Assembly (NCBI GenBank): GCA_007122455.1
Contig: SKTU01000011.1
Location: forward strand, 1 to 64,000
Origin: Haloarculaceae archaeon
GTDB taxonomy: Archaea > Halobacteriota > Halobacteria > Halobacteriales > Haloarculaceae
DNA: 64,000 nucleotides
Direction of reading: 5' to 3'
Shown: piece after piece, positions 1 to 9,888 of the stretch
Layout: each line of letters begins with the position of its first letter
Position numbering within the stretch: the first letter of the stretch is position 1
Made by a program: the position numbers and the translations under genes
Notes under the pieces: generated by a model
What the model saw: only the letters and a program-made list of their open reading frames with translations
Database searches by the model: none
What the model was told of the DNA's origin: nothing

Positions 1-485
1 CGTCGGTTGGCGTCCGTCGGCGAGTACACCGCGACGTCCGCGATGTCGCGGACTGCCGCGGTCGCGAGCAACTGCGCTCGGGCCTGGGTACCGCTGCCGA
101 CGATGCCGACCCGTTCGGCGTCCTCGCGAGCCAAGGCGTCGACGGCGACGCCGCCCGCGGCGGCGGTCTTGTAGGGGTTCAGCAGTGCACTGTCGACGAT
201 CGCCAGCGGATCACCCGTCTCCGCGTCCATCACGTAGCTCAGGGCGACCCACTCCGCGCCGCCGAAGCCGTGGGCGTGGAGGTAAAGCCCTGCCGTCTTC
301 GGGAAAATCACTCCGTAGAACATGAAGAACGGATCGGGCGTGCCGTCGTAGAGTTTGGTCGTCGGCTCCGTCACCGCGCCCTCGCCGTGCTCTCGGTAGC
401 CACGTCTGGCGGCCGAGATGCACGCCGGGATCGTGACGAGCGATCGGGCTTCCTCGCCGGGGACGTAGCGGACGGTCTCGTCCAT
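1..485 (-). CDS. Ornithine cyclodeaminase/mu-crystallin family protein (C-terminus outside the window)
   Basis: Minus-strand translation MDETVRYVPGEEARSLVTIPACISAARRGYREHGEG...KTAAAGGVAVDALAREDAERVGIVGSGTQARAQLLA; GSGTQAR dinucleotide-binding motif typical of the OCD family. Confidence 0.85.
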   Translation of the reverse strand, partial: MDETVRYVPGEEARSLVTIPACISAARRGYREHGEGAVTEPTTKLYDGTPDPFFMFYGVIFPKTAGLYLHAHGFGGAEWVALSYVMDAETGDPLAIVDSALLNPYKTAAAGGVAVDALAREDAERVGIVGSGTQARAQLLATAAVRDIADVAVYSPTDANR

Positions 486-591
486 GCGCTCACGCCTCCC
501 GTAGTTTCGACTCGATGCAGGTTCGTCCTGTGCCGGTGGCCCGTACCGTTCGTCCGTTACCCATGGTACCGTGGGTCGTCCCGACGGGAAG

Positions 592-1035
592 TTAGCTCTG
601 TCGGCGCCGCTGTAGCTCGTCGACGAGGTCGCGTACGTACCGTTCGATCCGATCGCGGATGTCGGCGACTTCCGCCGGGGGCCTGTCGTCGGGATCGTCG
701 AGATCCCAGTCGCGCGATTCACCGGCCCAACCGGCCGGACAGACGTCGTCGGCTGCACACCCCATCGTGATCACGTAGTCGCTGCGCTGTATCTCCTCGA
801 AGGCCACGTCCCGTGGCGATCGATCGGAGATGTCGATCCCGATCGTCGCCATCGATTCGACGACTTCCGGGTGGACGTTGTCCGCCGGCTGTGTCCCCCC
901 GGTCAGGATCTCGACGTCGTCCTCGAGGTCGCGAGTTTCGATCTCCCGTCTGGCAAACGCGTCGGCCATCTGTGAGCGGCCGGCGTTCTGAACGCAAACG
1001 AAGGCGATTCGGAGTGGATCTCTCTCGGTCGTCAT
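592..1035 (-). CDS. arsC: Arsenate reductase, low-molecular-weight phosphatase type
   Basis: N-terminal CVQNAGRSQMADAFA P-loop motif; ATGA overlap with the upstream usp gene in an ars operon. Confidence 0.9.
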   Translation of the reverse strand: MTTERDPLRIAFVCVQNAGRSQMADAFARREIETRDLEDDVEILTGGTQPADNVHPEVVESMATIGIDISDRSPRDVAFEEIQRSDYVITMGCAADDVCPAGWAGESRDWDLDDPDDRPPAEVADIRDRIERYVRDLVDELQRRRQS

Positions 1036-1946
1036 TGTGGATCCGTCGCCGGTTCGTTCTCCGATCGGATCGTCACGACCGGAACCGGTGCTCTGCGAAC
1101 CACCGCGTCGGCGACGCTTCCGACGATCAGCCGTTCGATGCCGCCGCGGCCGTGCGTCCCCATCACGATCCCCCCGACTCGCGCTTCCGTGGCGTAGTCG
1201 ACGATCTCCTCGGCCGGCCGTCCCTCCCTCGTCACCGTGACGCAGTCGACGCCCCGGTTCCGCGCTTCGGTGACGAGGGCCTCGAACGGATCGTCGGTCC
1301 GCGCTGTGGGCCGGTCGTTCGCCTCGGCGTCGTCGAACAGCTCCTCGAGTTCCTCCGTCGCCTCAGCGTCGACGACGGAGAGGAGGTGAACGGTCGCGCC
1401 GAGCTGTGCCGCGAGCTCCACTCCGCGAGTGGCGGCCGCCTCTGCAGGTGCGCTCCCATCCGTCGGGAGGAGAACCGAGTCGATCGGTGACGCCTCCCGT
1501 TCGGCGTCGACGACTGCCGGATTGAGCGTGATCACCGGAACGGACGCGGTTCGGACGACCTTGTCGGCCACGCTCCCCATTACCGCCCGTGCGACGCCCC
1601 CGCGACCGGACGTCCCGATGACGATCCCGTCGATCTCCCCCTCGTCGGCGTAGTCGGCGATCTGCGTGGCCGGGATCCCCTCGCGGATCACGGCCGTCGC
1701 GTCGAGCCCCCGCTCGGCGGCCTCCCGTTGGAGCGACGTGGCCCGGTCGTTCGCCGCGTTCCGGAGTCGTTCGCGAATGTGTGGCGAATCGCCGGAGTAG
1801 CCGGCACCCGTCGCGAGACTGCTGTCCGCGACCGAGAGAACGTGAACCGCCGCTTCGAGCTGTGCTGCGAGGTCGAATCCGCGTCGCGCTGCGGCCTCGG
1901 CCGGTTCGCTGCCGTCAGTCGTGATCAGGAGTGTTTCGAATGGCAT
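1032..1946 (-). CDS. Tandem-domain universal stress protein (UspA family)
   Basis: Two Usp domains, each with the GTSGRGG/GTHGRGG ATP-binding-type motif. Confidence 0.9.
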   Translation of the reverse strand: MPFETLLITTDGSEPAEAAARRGFDLAAQLEAAVHVLSVADSSLATGAGYSGDSPHIRERLRNAANDRATSLQREAAERGLDATAVIREGIPATQIADYADEGEIDGIVIGTSGRGGVARAVMGSVADKVVRTASVPVITLNPAVVDAEREASPIDSVLLPTDGSAPAEAAATRGVELAAQLGATVHLLSVVDAEATEELEELFDDAEANDRPTARTDDPFEALVTEARNRGVDCVTVTREGRPAEEIVDYATEARVGGIVMGTHGRGGIERLIVGSVADAVVRRAPVPVVTIRSENEPATDPQ

Positions 1947-1961
1947 GGGTATGTATCGGTA

Positions 1962-3149
1962 TCAGTCGTCCTCCGCCGTGGAATCGGCGGCTGGGTCCTC
2001 GGCGACGGCGGCCGACGGTGCATCGATCTGACCGGTTTCGTAGCCGGCCCAGTCGAACTTCTCCTGGAAGTAGATGGCGACGTTGACTAACGCGAGTAAC
2101 ACGGGAACCTCGATGAGCGGGCCGACGACGGTCGCGAAGGCGACGCCGGAACCGACGCCGAAGATGGCGACGGCGACGGCGATCGCGAGTTCGAAGTTGT
2201 TCGACGCGGCGGTGAAGCCGATGGCGGTCGTCGTCGAGTAGTCCGCACCGATCCCACGACCCATCGCGAAGCTCACGAGGAACATCACGACGAAGTAGAT
2301 CGTCAGCGGCACCGCGAGCCACAGCACGTCGGTCGGCCGGGCGATGATGTTGTCCCCTTGCGTTGCGAACATCACGACGACAGTGAAAAGCAGCGCGATC
2401 AGCGTAAACGGGCTGATCTTCGGAACGAACTGCTCTTCGTACCACTCCTCACCCTTCGAGCGGACGCCGCCGAGTCGGGTGAGGATGCCGCCTGCGAAGG
2501 GGATCCCGAGGAAGATCGCGATCGCCCAGAACACCTGTTCGACGGTGATGTCGAACGCTTCGATGCCGGCGACCATCGCGTCCAATCCGAGCACCGGCGG
2601 CAGAAAGAGCGCGAAAAACCAGATGTACACCCCATAGGTGACGATCTGGAAGACGCTGTTGAACGCGACGAGGCCGGCGGCGTACTCGTTTGAACCCTCC
2701 GCGAGGTCGTTCCAGACGAGCACCATCGCGATACAGCGCGCCATCCCGATGAATATCAATCCGAGGAAATACTCGGGACGGGCGGGGAACCACGGGACGA
2801 TCCCGCTGAAGAAGATCATCGCGAGCAGAAACATCAGCGTCGGTCCGATGAGCCAGTTCTGTAGCAGGCTGAGGCTGAGTATTCGCCACTTCCGGAATAC
2901 CGTCGGGAGCTGGCGGTAGTTGACCTTCGCGAGCGGCGGGTACATCATCAGGATGAGCCCGATTTCGACGAGGTGATACTGCTGGATCGGCTCGGTGATC
3001 GACGGTGCGACGTAGCCGAGTCCGACACCGATCGCCATCGCTCCGAATATCCAGACGGTGAGGTACTTGTCGAGGAAATCCATCGACCGGGGATCCCCGC
3101 AGTCGGGGCAGCCACACTCCGGTCCGTGTTCGTGCCCGACGTCACTCAC
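1962..3149 (-). CDS. acr3: Arsenite efflux transporter, ACR3 family
   Basis: Multi-TM protein with MARCIAMVLVWNDLA and TAASNNFELAIAVAVA motifs; adjacent to arsR and arsC. Confidence 0.93.
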   Translation of the reverse strand: MSDVGHEHGPECGCPDCGDPRSMDFLDKYLTVWIFGAMAIGVGLGYVAPSITEPIQQYHLVEIGLILMMYPPLAKVNYRQLPTVFRKWRILSLSLLQNWLIGPTLMFLLAMIFFSGIVPWFPARPEYFLGLIFIGMARCIAMVLVWNDLAEGSNEYAAGLVAFNSVFQIVTYGVYIWFFALFLPPVLGLDAMVAGIEAFDITVEQVFWAIAIFLGIPFAGGILTRLGGVRSKGEEWYEEQFVPKISPFTLIALLFTVVVMFATQGDNIIARPTDVLWLAVPLTIYFVVMFLVSFAMGRGIGADYSTTTAIGFTAASNNFELAIAVAVAIFGVGSGVAFATVVGPLIEVPVLLALVNVAIYFQEKFDWAGYETGQIDAPSAAVAEDPAADSTAEDD

Positions 3150-3537
3150 CGTCGACCACCTGTCGTTCGGCGGTGTCGAACAGGCTCTCGGCGAGAGGCG
3201 TCGAGCTGTAGTAGCGCCAGTTTCCCTCCTTGCGCCGGGTCAGGAGGCCGACGTCGACCAGATCCGAGAGCGCGTGGCTGACGGCGCTCTCGCTGACGTC
3301 GACGAACGACTCGAGCTCGCAGACGCAGAGATCGTCGTCCGCGGCCGCGAGCGCCCGGGCGAGGCGGTAGCGCGTCTCGTTGCCCAGCACGGCGAAGACC
3401 GGGCGAACCGGATCGTCGTCGAACGTCTCTCCCGCCAGCGACTGTAGTTCGTCGAGTCGGCGTTCGACGTCCTCCTCACAGCAGTCGTCGAGTTTCTCGG
3501 CGAGGAGCCGCTGGATTCGAGGCTGCGTCTCTCCCAT
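3142..3537 (-). CDS. arsR: ArsR-family winged-helix repressor
   Basis: LGNETRYRLARALAAADDDLCVCELESFVDVSESAVSHALSDLVDVGLLTRRKEGNWRYY; ELCVCEL-type metal site and HTH; overlaps acr3 by 8 bp. Confidence 0.9.
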   Translation of the reverse strand: MGETQPRIQRLLAEKLDDCCEEDVERRLDELQSLAGETFDDDPVRPVFAVLGNETRYRLARALAAADDDLCVCELESFVDVSESAVSHALSDLVDVGLLTRRKEGNWRYYSSTPLAESLFDTAERQVVDGE

Positions 3538-3547
3538 CGAGATCTAC

Positions 3548-3563
3548 TTGAAAGCCAGTTCAA
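3548..3563. promoter_or_regulatory. Candidate ArsR operator: TTGAA-N6-TTCAA inverted repeat
   Basis: Sequence ttgaaagccagttcaa, perfect 5-bp arms, 10 nt upstream of the arsR start codon and next to a TATA-like ctaatt on the minus strand. Confidence 0.5.
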
Positions 3564-3793
3564 TTAGCCCTTTCGATGTGAACGGGAATTCAGATAGAGT
3601 GTGGCGCCTAGCGAACGTCGACTCACCGGTGCTGACGCCGCCGCTTCGGCGTCCTCCGTGATTCATACGGATTATCTCGCCGACCGGATATTTCGTGGTC
3701 TCCGATACTCCCTATCAATCTGTCCTCGGTCCGTGCACTCGCCGCTCCTCGATCGAGAGATCACGCCATATGCACGGAAACGAGTTGATAACG

Positions 3794-5059
3794 CTACGGC
3801 CTGTCGGTGTCCGGCTCGGTCGCCAGCACGTCGGCGATCGTCTCCCGCTCTCGGATCACCCGGGAGGTGTCGCCGTCGACCGCGACCTCCGCCGGCCGCG
3901 GCCTGGTGTTGTAGTGACTCGCCATCTCGTAGCCGTAGGCGCCGACGATCCCGACCGCCAGGCGGTCGTCGCGCTCGACCCGCGGGAGTGGCCGGTCGGT
4001 ACAGAAGACGTCCGAACTCTCACAGATCGGTCCGGCGACGGTCGTGGGCACGTCCTCGCCGTCGCCGTTCAGGGGTCGGATCGGGTGGTAGGCGTCGTAC
4101 ATCGCCGGCCGCAGGAGGTCGGTCATTCCCGCATCGACGCCGACGACCGTCGACCCCGGCGTCGGCTTGACGGTGTTGACTTCGGTCAGAAGGACGCCGG
4201 CGTCGGCGACGACGTATCGGCCCGGTTCTACGGCGAGGTTCGGAGCTCCCTTCGGATCGTCCAGGGCGTCGGCCAGTTCCCTCCGCGTCGCCGCCGCGAC
4301 GGCCGAAAGGTCCAGCGGGGGCTCCGTCTCTCGGTAGGGGACGCCGAACCCCCCGCCGACGTCGACGTATTCGAGGTCGATGTCCGAAAGCGAGGTCGCA
4401 AGGGCGCCCATCCTGGCCACGAGCTCACGGTGTCGGTCCAGTTGATCGGCGTCGATGCCCGAGCCGGCGTGGGCATGGATTCCAACGACGTCGAAGCGGC
4501 TTGTCGCCTCCCGGACGACCGATTCGGCCCGGTCGTACGGCACGCCGAACGTCGCGTCCGCGCCGGTCCGGACCTTCTCGTGGTGGCCGGCGCCGACGCC
4601 GGGGTTGACGCGGACGCAGAGCCGCCCGTCGTAGCCGCGCTCGGCGAGCCGGTCCAGCGTGTCGACCGCGCCGGCCGTGATCGTCAACCCGGTGGCTTCC
4701 GCCCGGATCGCCAGGACGCGATCCAGATCCCGAGCCGGCGGATTGACTGCCGTGTAGTGAAGTCGATCGCCGGGGAAGCCGGCGCGGCGTGCCCGGACGA
4801 CTTCGCCCGCTGAGGCGCACTCGACGCCCAGGCCAGCGTCCTTGACCGTCTCTAGGACGGCGCCGGCGGCGTTGGCCTTCGCCGCGTACCGAACGTCGGC
4901 GTCCGGAAAGGCCGAACGGAGCCGCGCACAGTTCTCCCGGATTCGCGCCAGATCGATGACGTACAGCGGCGTCCCGTGGGTCCTTGCGAGTTCGGTCAGC
5001 CGTCCGTCGTCCCAGTCGGCGAGCCGCCGGACGGGCGGCGCGTCGGTCGTTCCGCTCAT
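3794..5059 (-). CDS. lysA: Diaminopimelate decarboxylase
   Basis: TPLYVIDLARIRENCARLRSAF...YAAKANA...HAHAGSGID...DVGGGFGVPY...EPGRYVVADAG; PLP group IV decarboxylase motifs. Start set at MSGTTDAPP. Confidence 0.92.
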   Translation of the reverse strand: MSGTTDAPPVRRLADWDDGRLTELARTHGTPLYVIDLARIRENCARLRSAFPDADVRYAAKANAAGAVLETVKDAGLGVECASAGEVVRARRAGFPGDRLHYTAVNPPARDLDRVLAIRAEATGLTITAGAVDTLDRLAERGYDGRLCVRVNPGVGAGHHEKVRTGADATFGVPYDRAESVVREATSRFDVVGIHAHAGSGIDADQLDRHRELVARMGALATSLSDIDLEYVDVGGGFGVPYRETEPPLDLSAVAAATRRELADALDDPKGAPNLAVEPGRYVVADAGVLLTEVNTVKPTPGSTVVGVDAGMTDLLRPAMYDAYHPIRPLNGDGEDVPTTVAGPICESSDVFCTDRPLPRVERDDRLAVGIVGAYGYEMASHYNTRPRPAEVAVDGDTSRVIRERETIADVLATEPDTDRP

Positions 5060-5150
5060 ACCGGCTCCTGGGTACCGATCACCAACACCGTTCCGATGCC
5101 GGGGGCTTTTTGTTCCGTACCCTCCCTGATGGCTGGTAGCGAGACTCACT

Positions 5151-6743
5151 ATGGTCGACATCCTGTTCACCGACGCACGTATCGTCGACGGCACCGGTGC
5201 GCCCTGGTTCCGCGGCGCCGTCACGGTCGAGGGCGACCGGATCGAGGGCGTCTACCGCGGCCGGCAGACCCGTCCCGACGCCGATCGGACGATCGAACTC
5301 GACGGCGCGGTTCTCTGTCCCGGCTTCGTGGACACCCACTCCCACTCGGATCTGGAGTTGTTCCGGGATCCCGCGCTCGAACCGAAGGTACGCCAGGGCG
5401 TCACCACCGAAATCCTGGGCCAGGACGGCTTCTCGCTGGCCCCCGTCGCCGACGAGAACCGGACGGAGTGGGAACGCCAGGTGCGGGCCCTGGCCGGCGA
5501 CGTCGATCGCGAGTGGGACTGGAACACGATCGAGGGGTATTACGACGCTCTGGAGTCGACGGGTATCGGCCCCAACGCCGCCACGCTCGTCGGCCACGGG
5601 ACGGTCCGTCACGAGGTGATGGGAATGGCGGACCGCGAGCCGACCGAAGCGGAATTGGAGGAGATGGTCGATCTCGTGGACGCGGCGCTGGACCGCGGCG
5701 CGATCGGCTTCTCGACGGGACTGATCTACACGCCCCAGACCTACGCCGACACCGCGGAGGTCGAGCAGCTCGCCGGCGTGCTGGCACCCTACGGCCGGCC
5801 GTTCGTCGCCCACATCCGCAGCGAGCGGAGCCGGATCTGGGCGGCGATGGACGAGTTCGTCGACATCGGCGCACGCCAGGGGGTCCCGCTTCATCTCTCG
5901 CACTTCAAGATGGGCCCGCCACAGCACGGTCGCGCCGAACGGGGCATCGCGCTCCTAGAGACCGCACGGGATCGCGGCGTCGACATGACGGCGGAGGTGT
6001 ATCCCTACACCGCCGGGAGCACGCAGTTGAGTTACGTCCTGCCGCCCTGGGTTCACGCCGAGGGCGCCGAAAAGGCCCTGGAGTACGTCGCCGAGGAGGA
6101 ATCGCGGCGCCGGATCCGCCGGGACATCGAGGACCACCGCATCGACGGTTGGGAGAACCCCGGCAAGGCGTCCGGCTGGGAGAACGTCGTCGTCACTCGC
6201 GCCGAGGCGACGCCGGAGTTCGAGGGCGAATCCGTCGCGGATCTGGCCGACGAGCAGGACACCGACCCCGTGACCGCGGTCTGCGACGTGCTCCGTGCAA
6301 ACGAGATGGACGCCACCTGCGTCAACCACTTCCTGGAGGAGTCCGACGTCCGGGAGATCCTGGCCTGTGATCGGGTCTGTATCGGCTCGGACGGCATCTT
6401 CGGCGGCCGCCCACACCCACGCGTCTACGGAACCTATCCCCGCGTCCTGGGCCACTACGCCCGCGAGGAGAAGCTACTCGGCCTGGAGGAAGCCGTCAGG
6501 AAGGCTACCTCCCTGCCCGCCAGGGCGATGGGATTACACCGCAAAGGGGTCGTCCGCACCGGGCTGGACGCCGACCTGGTCGTCTTCGACCCTCGCACCG
6601 TCGGTACCGACGCAACCTACGAGACGCCCCACCGGTATCCCGAGGGGATCGACCACGTACTCGTCAACGGCGAGTTCGTCGTCCGGCACGGCGAGACGAC
6701 CGAGGCGCGCCCGGGACGGGCGATCCGAGCCGGGTTCGATTGA
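5151..6743 (+). CDS. D-aminoacylase / N-acyl-D-amino-acid deacylase family amidohydrolase
   Basis: CPGFVDTHSHSDLELF...EILGQDGFSLAPV...HLSHFK...GSDGIFGGRPHPRVYGTYPRVLGHY; amidohydrolase metal-site motifs. Confidence 0.88.
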   Translation: MVDILFTDARIVDGTGAPWFRGAVTVEGDRIEGVYRGRQTRPDADRTIELDGAVLCPGFVDTHSHSDLELFRDPALEPKVRQGVTTEILGQDGFSLAPVADENRTEWERQVRALAGDVDREWDWNTIEGYYDALESTGIGPNAATLVGHGTVRHEVMGMADREPTEAELEEMVDLVDAALDRGAIGFSTGLIYTPQTYADTAEVEQLAGVLAPYGRPFVAHIRSERSRIWAAMDEFVDIGARQGVPLHLSHFKMGPPQHGRAERGIALLETARDRGVDMTAEVYPYTAGSTQLSYVLPPWVHAEGAEKALEYVAEEESRRRIRRDIEDHRIDGWENPGKASGWENVVVTRAEATPEFEGESVADLADEQDTDPVTAVCDVLRANEMDATCVNHFLEESDVREILACDRVCIGSDGIFGGRPHPRVYGTYPRVLGHYAREEKLLGLEEAVRKATSLPARAMGLHRKGVVRTGLDADLVVFDPRTVGTDATYETPHRYPEGIDHVLVNGEFVVRHGETTEARPGRAIRAGFD

Positions 6744-7100
6744 CCCGGCGTCGTGTGGTGGGACGCCAGTGGTGGTTTGAGGAGCGGTGACTCCTCGTCA
6801 CGATCGGCAGCTGGTCGGCCGGTCGTCTCGGGATCCCTCGATCGGGATACTGCTGACGAATGGCTCGACACGTGGCGAGAACAACGTGGGTACTACGCAC
6901 CCGTCGAACGCGTGACCGAGATACTCGACGACACGTAGTGGTTTCATATACTGTTCGCTGTACGTTCGTGAAGAGGTTCAGTAGCCCTGGTGTCGAAGTT
7001 CGTCCGAGACGCTTCAGTAGTGGGACGTCTGTATGGACGACAGACAGCGTAGTTCTATTCCACGTCAGAATATCGTATTGAGCTTTAAGAAAGGTGCTAA

Positions 7101-7172
7101 AGCCTAGGCCGGGATTTGAACCCGGGCTCTCGTCCTTACCAAGGACGCGCTTTACCGCTAAGCTACCCAGGC
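7101..7172 (-). tRNA. tRNA-Thr (anticodon GGT)
   Basis: Reverse complement GCCTGGGTAGCTTAGCGGTAAAGCGCGTCCTTGGTAAGGACGAGAGCCCGGGTTCAAATCCCGGCCTAGGCT folds as a cloverleaf; anticodon loop TTGGTAA; T-loop GGTTCAAATCC. Confidence 0.95.
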
Positions 7173-7201
7173 AGGCAGTTTTCCGTAGCCCGGTTGCGTT
7201 G

Positions 7202-7834
7202 TTAGTCGTTTCGATTCAACGGTCGTCCGCCATCGAGTGCCAGGGCACCGATCGCCCCGTCGACCCCGTCGAAGAAGTGATCAGCGGCTTGAAACGGGTG
7301 GTCCTCGGGGGCGATGTCGGCGGCGATTCGGGCGGCGTCGACGGGATGGCCGCCGGATGCCGTACTGCCGGCGATGAGCGCGAGTTCGAGTACGTCGGCT
7401 TCGAGGTTTCGGTCGAACGATTCGGGTCGGTCGTCGGTCTCTCGTTCGGTCTGGTCGCGCCCGAACGATCTGACGACGCCGACGGCGGCCTCGGCGGCCT
7501 CCGTGCGGGCGAGGAGGTAGAATCCCCGTGCGACGAGCACGTCGGCGGCGAGGATGTCCATGTCGGCGTCGTCCCGGTTTCCGCTGGTCCACGGGTCGGA
7601 CTGGACGAGCGCTCTCGTCAGTCGGAGCCCCTCGTAGATCAGTTGGACTCCCGCGGCGCGTTCGGCGATCGCGTCGAGATCGTCGCCGGTCGCACCGGCG
7701 CTCAGTATCGTTAACACGCCCGGGACCGTTGAGCCGGCGTCGACGTGGTCGTCGATAGTTTCGCGGAGTTCCTCGGGGACGACGTCCGCGGTCGCATCGG
7801 ACGCCGCGCGACGGACCGCGGCGACTTCTTCCAT
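7202..7834 (-). CDS. Conserved haloarchaeal protein of unknown function (helical)
   Basis: Long ORF MEEVAAVRRAASDATADVVPEELRETIDDHVDAGS... with acidic composition; supported over the antisense ORFs. Confidence 0.75.
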   Translation of the reverse strand: MEEVAAVRRAASDATADVVPEELRETIDDHVDAGSTVPGVLTILSAGATGDDLDAIAERAAGVQLIYEGLRLTRALVQSDPWTSGNRDDADMDILAADVLVARGFYLLARTEAAEAAVGVVRSFGRDQTERETDDRPESFDRNLEADVLELALIAGSTASGGHPVDAARIAADIAPEDHPFQAADHFFDGVDGAIGALALDGGRPLNRND

Positions 7835-7941
7835 CGATGCTCCGTAAGGCCGGCACCGGCAAAGACCTTTGGAAACCACCCACAGCCGACGCGGCGCCGG
7901 CACCGTAACCGTTGAACGCGTCGACGTCGTAACGCGGATGA

Positions 7942-8589
7942 ATGCCCGACTGCGACTACTGCGGGGAGACGTTCGACGACGAGGGCAGCTATCTCCGGCA
8001 TCTCGAAGCGACTCACGAAGACGAGCTCGGCGCGATCGATCGTCGACGGGTCGCCGGTCTCGAGGCTGACGGCGACGGATTGCCGACGGGACCGATCGCG
8101 ATCGGCGTCGTGGTACTGCTTTCGGTCGCTCTCGTCGGTTACATCGTCTTCGCCGGCGGCAGCTCGTCCGCGGCCGCCGACGAGCCGACGCTCGACTCGA
8201 GCGTGCACACCCACGGGACGATGACGGCCGAAATCGACGGCCAGACGCTGGAGTTCTCCGAACAGCGGTTCCTCGAGAACGATCCGGCGTTCCACTTCCA
8301 CGCGGGATACTACGAGGAGTACGGCGAGCACATCTGGCACATCCACGCCCGCGGCGTGACGCTGCAGTACGCCCTCGAAACCCTCGGGATCGAGGTCGAC
8401 GACGAGGGGACCGTGCTGCGCTACGACGGCACCGAGTACGACGACGCCGACGGGGAGACGACGGTGACGATCGAGGTGAACGGCGAGGCCGTCGCGCCGA
8501 GCGAATACACGCTCGAAGGGGTCGGTCCGGAGGAGGCGGCGGCCGCCGGCGAGGGTGACGACGTGCGGATCGTCGTGACGACCGAGTGA
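7942..8589 (+). CDS. Membrane protein with N-terminal C2H2 zinc finger, one TM helix and a His-rich exported domain
   Basis: CDYCGETFDDEGSYLRHLEATH (C-x2-C-x12-H-x4-H), TM segment IAIGVVVLLSVALVGYIVFAGG, then HTHG/FHFH/WHIHARG. Confidence 0.8.
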   Translation: MPDCDYCGETFDDEGSYLRHLEATHEDELGAIDRRRVAGLEADGDGLPTGPIAIGVVVLLSVALVGYIVFAGGSSSAAADEPTLDSSVHTHGTMTAEIDGQTLEFSEQRFLENDPAFHFHAGYYEEYGEHIWHIHARGVTLQYALETLGIEVDDEGTVLRYDGTEYDDADGETTVTIEVNGEAVAPSEYTLEGVGPEEAAAAGEGDDVRIVVTTE

Positions 8590-8652
8590 CGTTCCGTCGG
8601 TTGTGGCCACCCACGACCATCGAACGCTGATCGCAGGGCACTCACGATCCGG

Positions 8653-9888
8653 TCAGGATCGGCGCGGGCTGTCGGGCGCGAGCGCGTCGTCGTAGAGCGT
8701 CACGTAGAGCTCCCTGATCTCCGCGGCGGTGGGTTTTCGCGGATTGTTCTGGGGCGATCCCGAGTCGATGGCGTCCTGGGTCATCTCGTCGACGACGTCG
8801 AGATACGCCTCCCGGGACGGGACGTCGCCGAACTCGTCCAGATAGCTGGTCAGCGTGAGGTCCTCACAGAGCTGGAGGATCCCCTCGGCGGCCTTGTCGG
8901 CGGCCTCTCGGGTGCTGTCGCTTTCGTCCGCGACGTCGAGGATGCTCGCGACGGTGGCGTACTTTCCGGGGGCCGCCATCGCGGAGAACTCGGTCACGTA
9001 GGGGAGAATGAGCGCGTTCGCGAGCCCGTGGGGGATGTGCAGCTGTGCGCCCAGCGGACGGGCCATCCCGTGTACGAGCGCGACCGACGCGTTCGTGAAC
9101 GCCTGTCCGGCCTGGAGCTGGCCGACGAGCACGTCCGCGCGGGCGTCGAGGTCGTCGCCGTTGGCCCACGCGACCGGCAATGACCGGGCGATGCGCTCCA
9201 TGGCCTGCTCGGCGAACCCGTCGGGAACGCTGTAGGCGTGGACCGAGACGTACGCTTCGATGGCGTGGGTGAGCGCGTCGATCCCGGTGAACGCGGTGTG
9301 ACTGCGCGGGAGCGACACGGTGAGTTCGGGATCCTCGATGGCGACCTCCGGGACGACGTTCTGGGAGACGATGAGGAACTTCGTCGACGTCGATTCGTCG
9401 CTGACGACGACCGAACGGGTCGCCTCGCTGCCGGTCCCGGCGGTGGTGTTGACGGCGATCAGGGGTGGCGTCGGGTTCGGAACCCCCTCGTAGCCCGCCC
9501 TGTCGACCCCGAAATCCCGGATTTCGCCGTCGTTGGTCGCGAGAATACCGACGCCCTTGCCGGTGTCGATCGAAGACCCTCCGCCCAGCGTCACGATCAC
9601 GTCGCAGTCGTGATCGGTCCACATCGCGTAGGCGTCCTCGATGTTCTCCACTGTGGGGTCGGGACGGGTGTCGGTGTAGACGACGGTCTCGACGCCGGCG
9701 TCCTCGAGCTCCGCCAGCACCGTCTTGCCGTGGAACTCGAATATCTGCTCCGTGGCCACCACGAGCGCCGTGCTCCCGTAGAGGGACGCGTACTCACCGG
9801 TCTGTTCGACCGCACCGGCCCCGCAGATCATCTTGCTCGGCGAGACGACCGTTCGCGTCTCTCGGGAGAGAACCGTGTCGTAGGTCAT
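8653..9888 (-). CDS. Iron-containing alcohol dehydrogenase
   Basis: GGGSSIDTGKGVGIL, TTAGTGSEATRSVVV, GIDALTHAIEAYVS, HGMARPLGAQLHIPHGLANALILPYV; group III Fe-ADH motifs. Confidence 0.93.
   Translation of the reverse strand: MTYDTVLSRETRTVVSPSKMICGAGAVEQTGEYASLYGSTALVVATEQIFEFHGKTVLAELEDAGVETVVYTDTRPDPTVENIEDAYAMWTDHDCDVIVTLGGGSSIDTGKGVGILATNDGEIRDFGVDRAGYEGVPNPTPPLIAVNTTAGTGSEATRSVVVSDESTSTKFLIVSQNVVPEVAIEDPELTVSLPRSHTAFTGIDALTHAIEAYVSVHAYSVPDGFAEQAMERIARSLPVAWANGDDLDARADVLVGQLQAGQAFTNASVALVHGMARPLGAQLHIPHGLANALILPYVTEFSAMAAPGKYATVASILDVADESDSTREAADKAAEGILQLCEDLTLTSYLDEFGDVPSREAYLDVVDEMTQDAIDSGSPQNNPRKPTAAEIRELYVTLYDDALAPDSPRRS

Noticed and set aside
4976-6370. 464-aa plus-strand ORF
   Set aside because: Arg/Gly-rich alternate frame of the D-aminoacylase gene.
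6753-6938. 61-aa ORF before tRNA-Thr (...DRDTADEWLDTWREQRGYYAPVERVTEILDDT)
   Set aside because: The tail looks protein-like, but the N-terminus is low-quality and no family was recognised; too weak to call a gene or relic.
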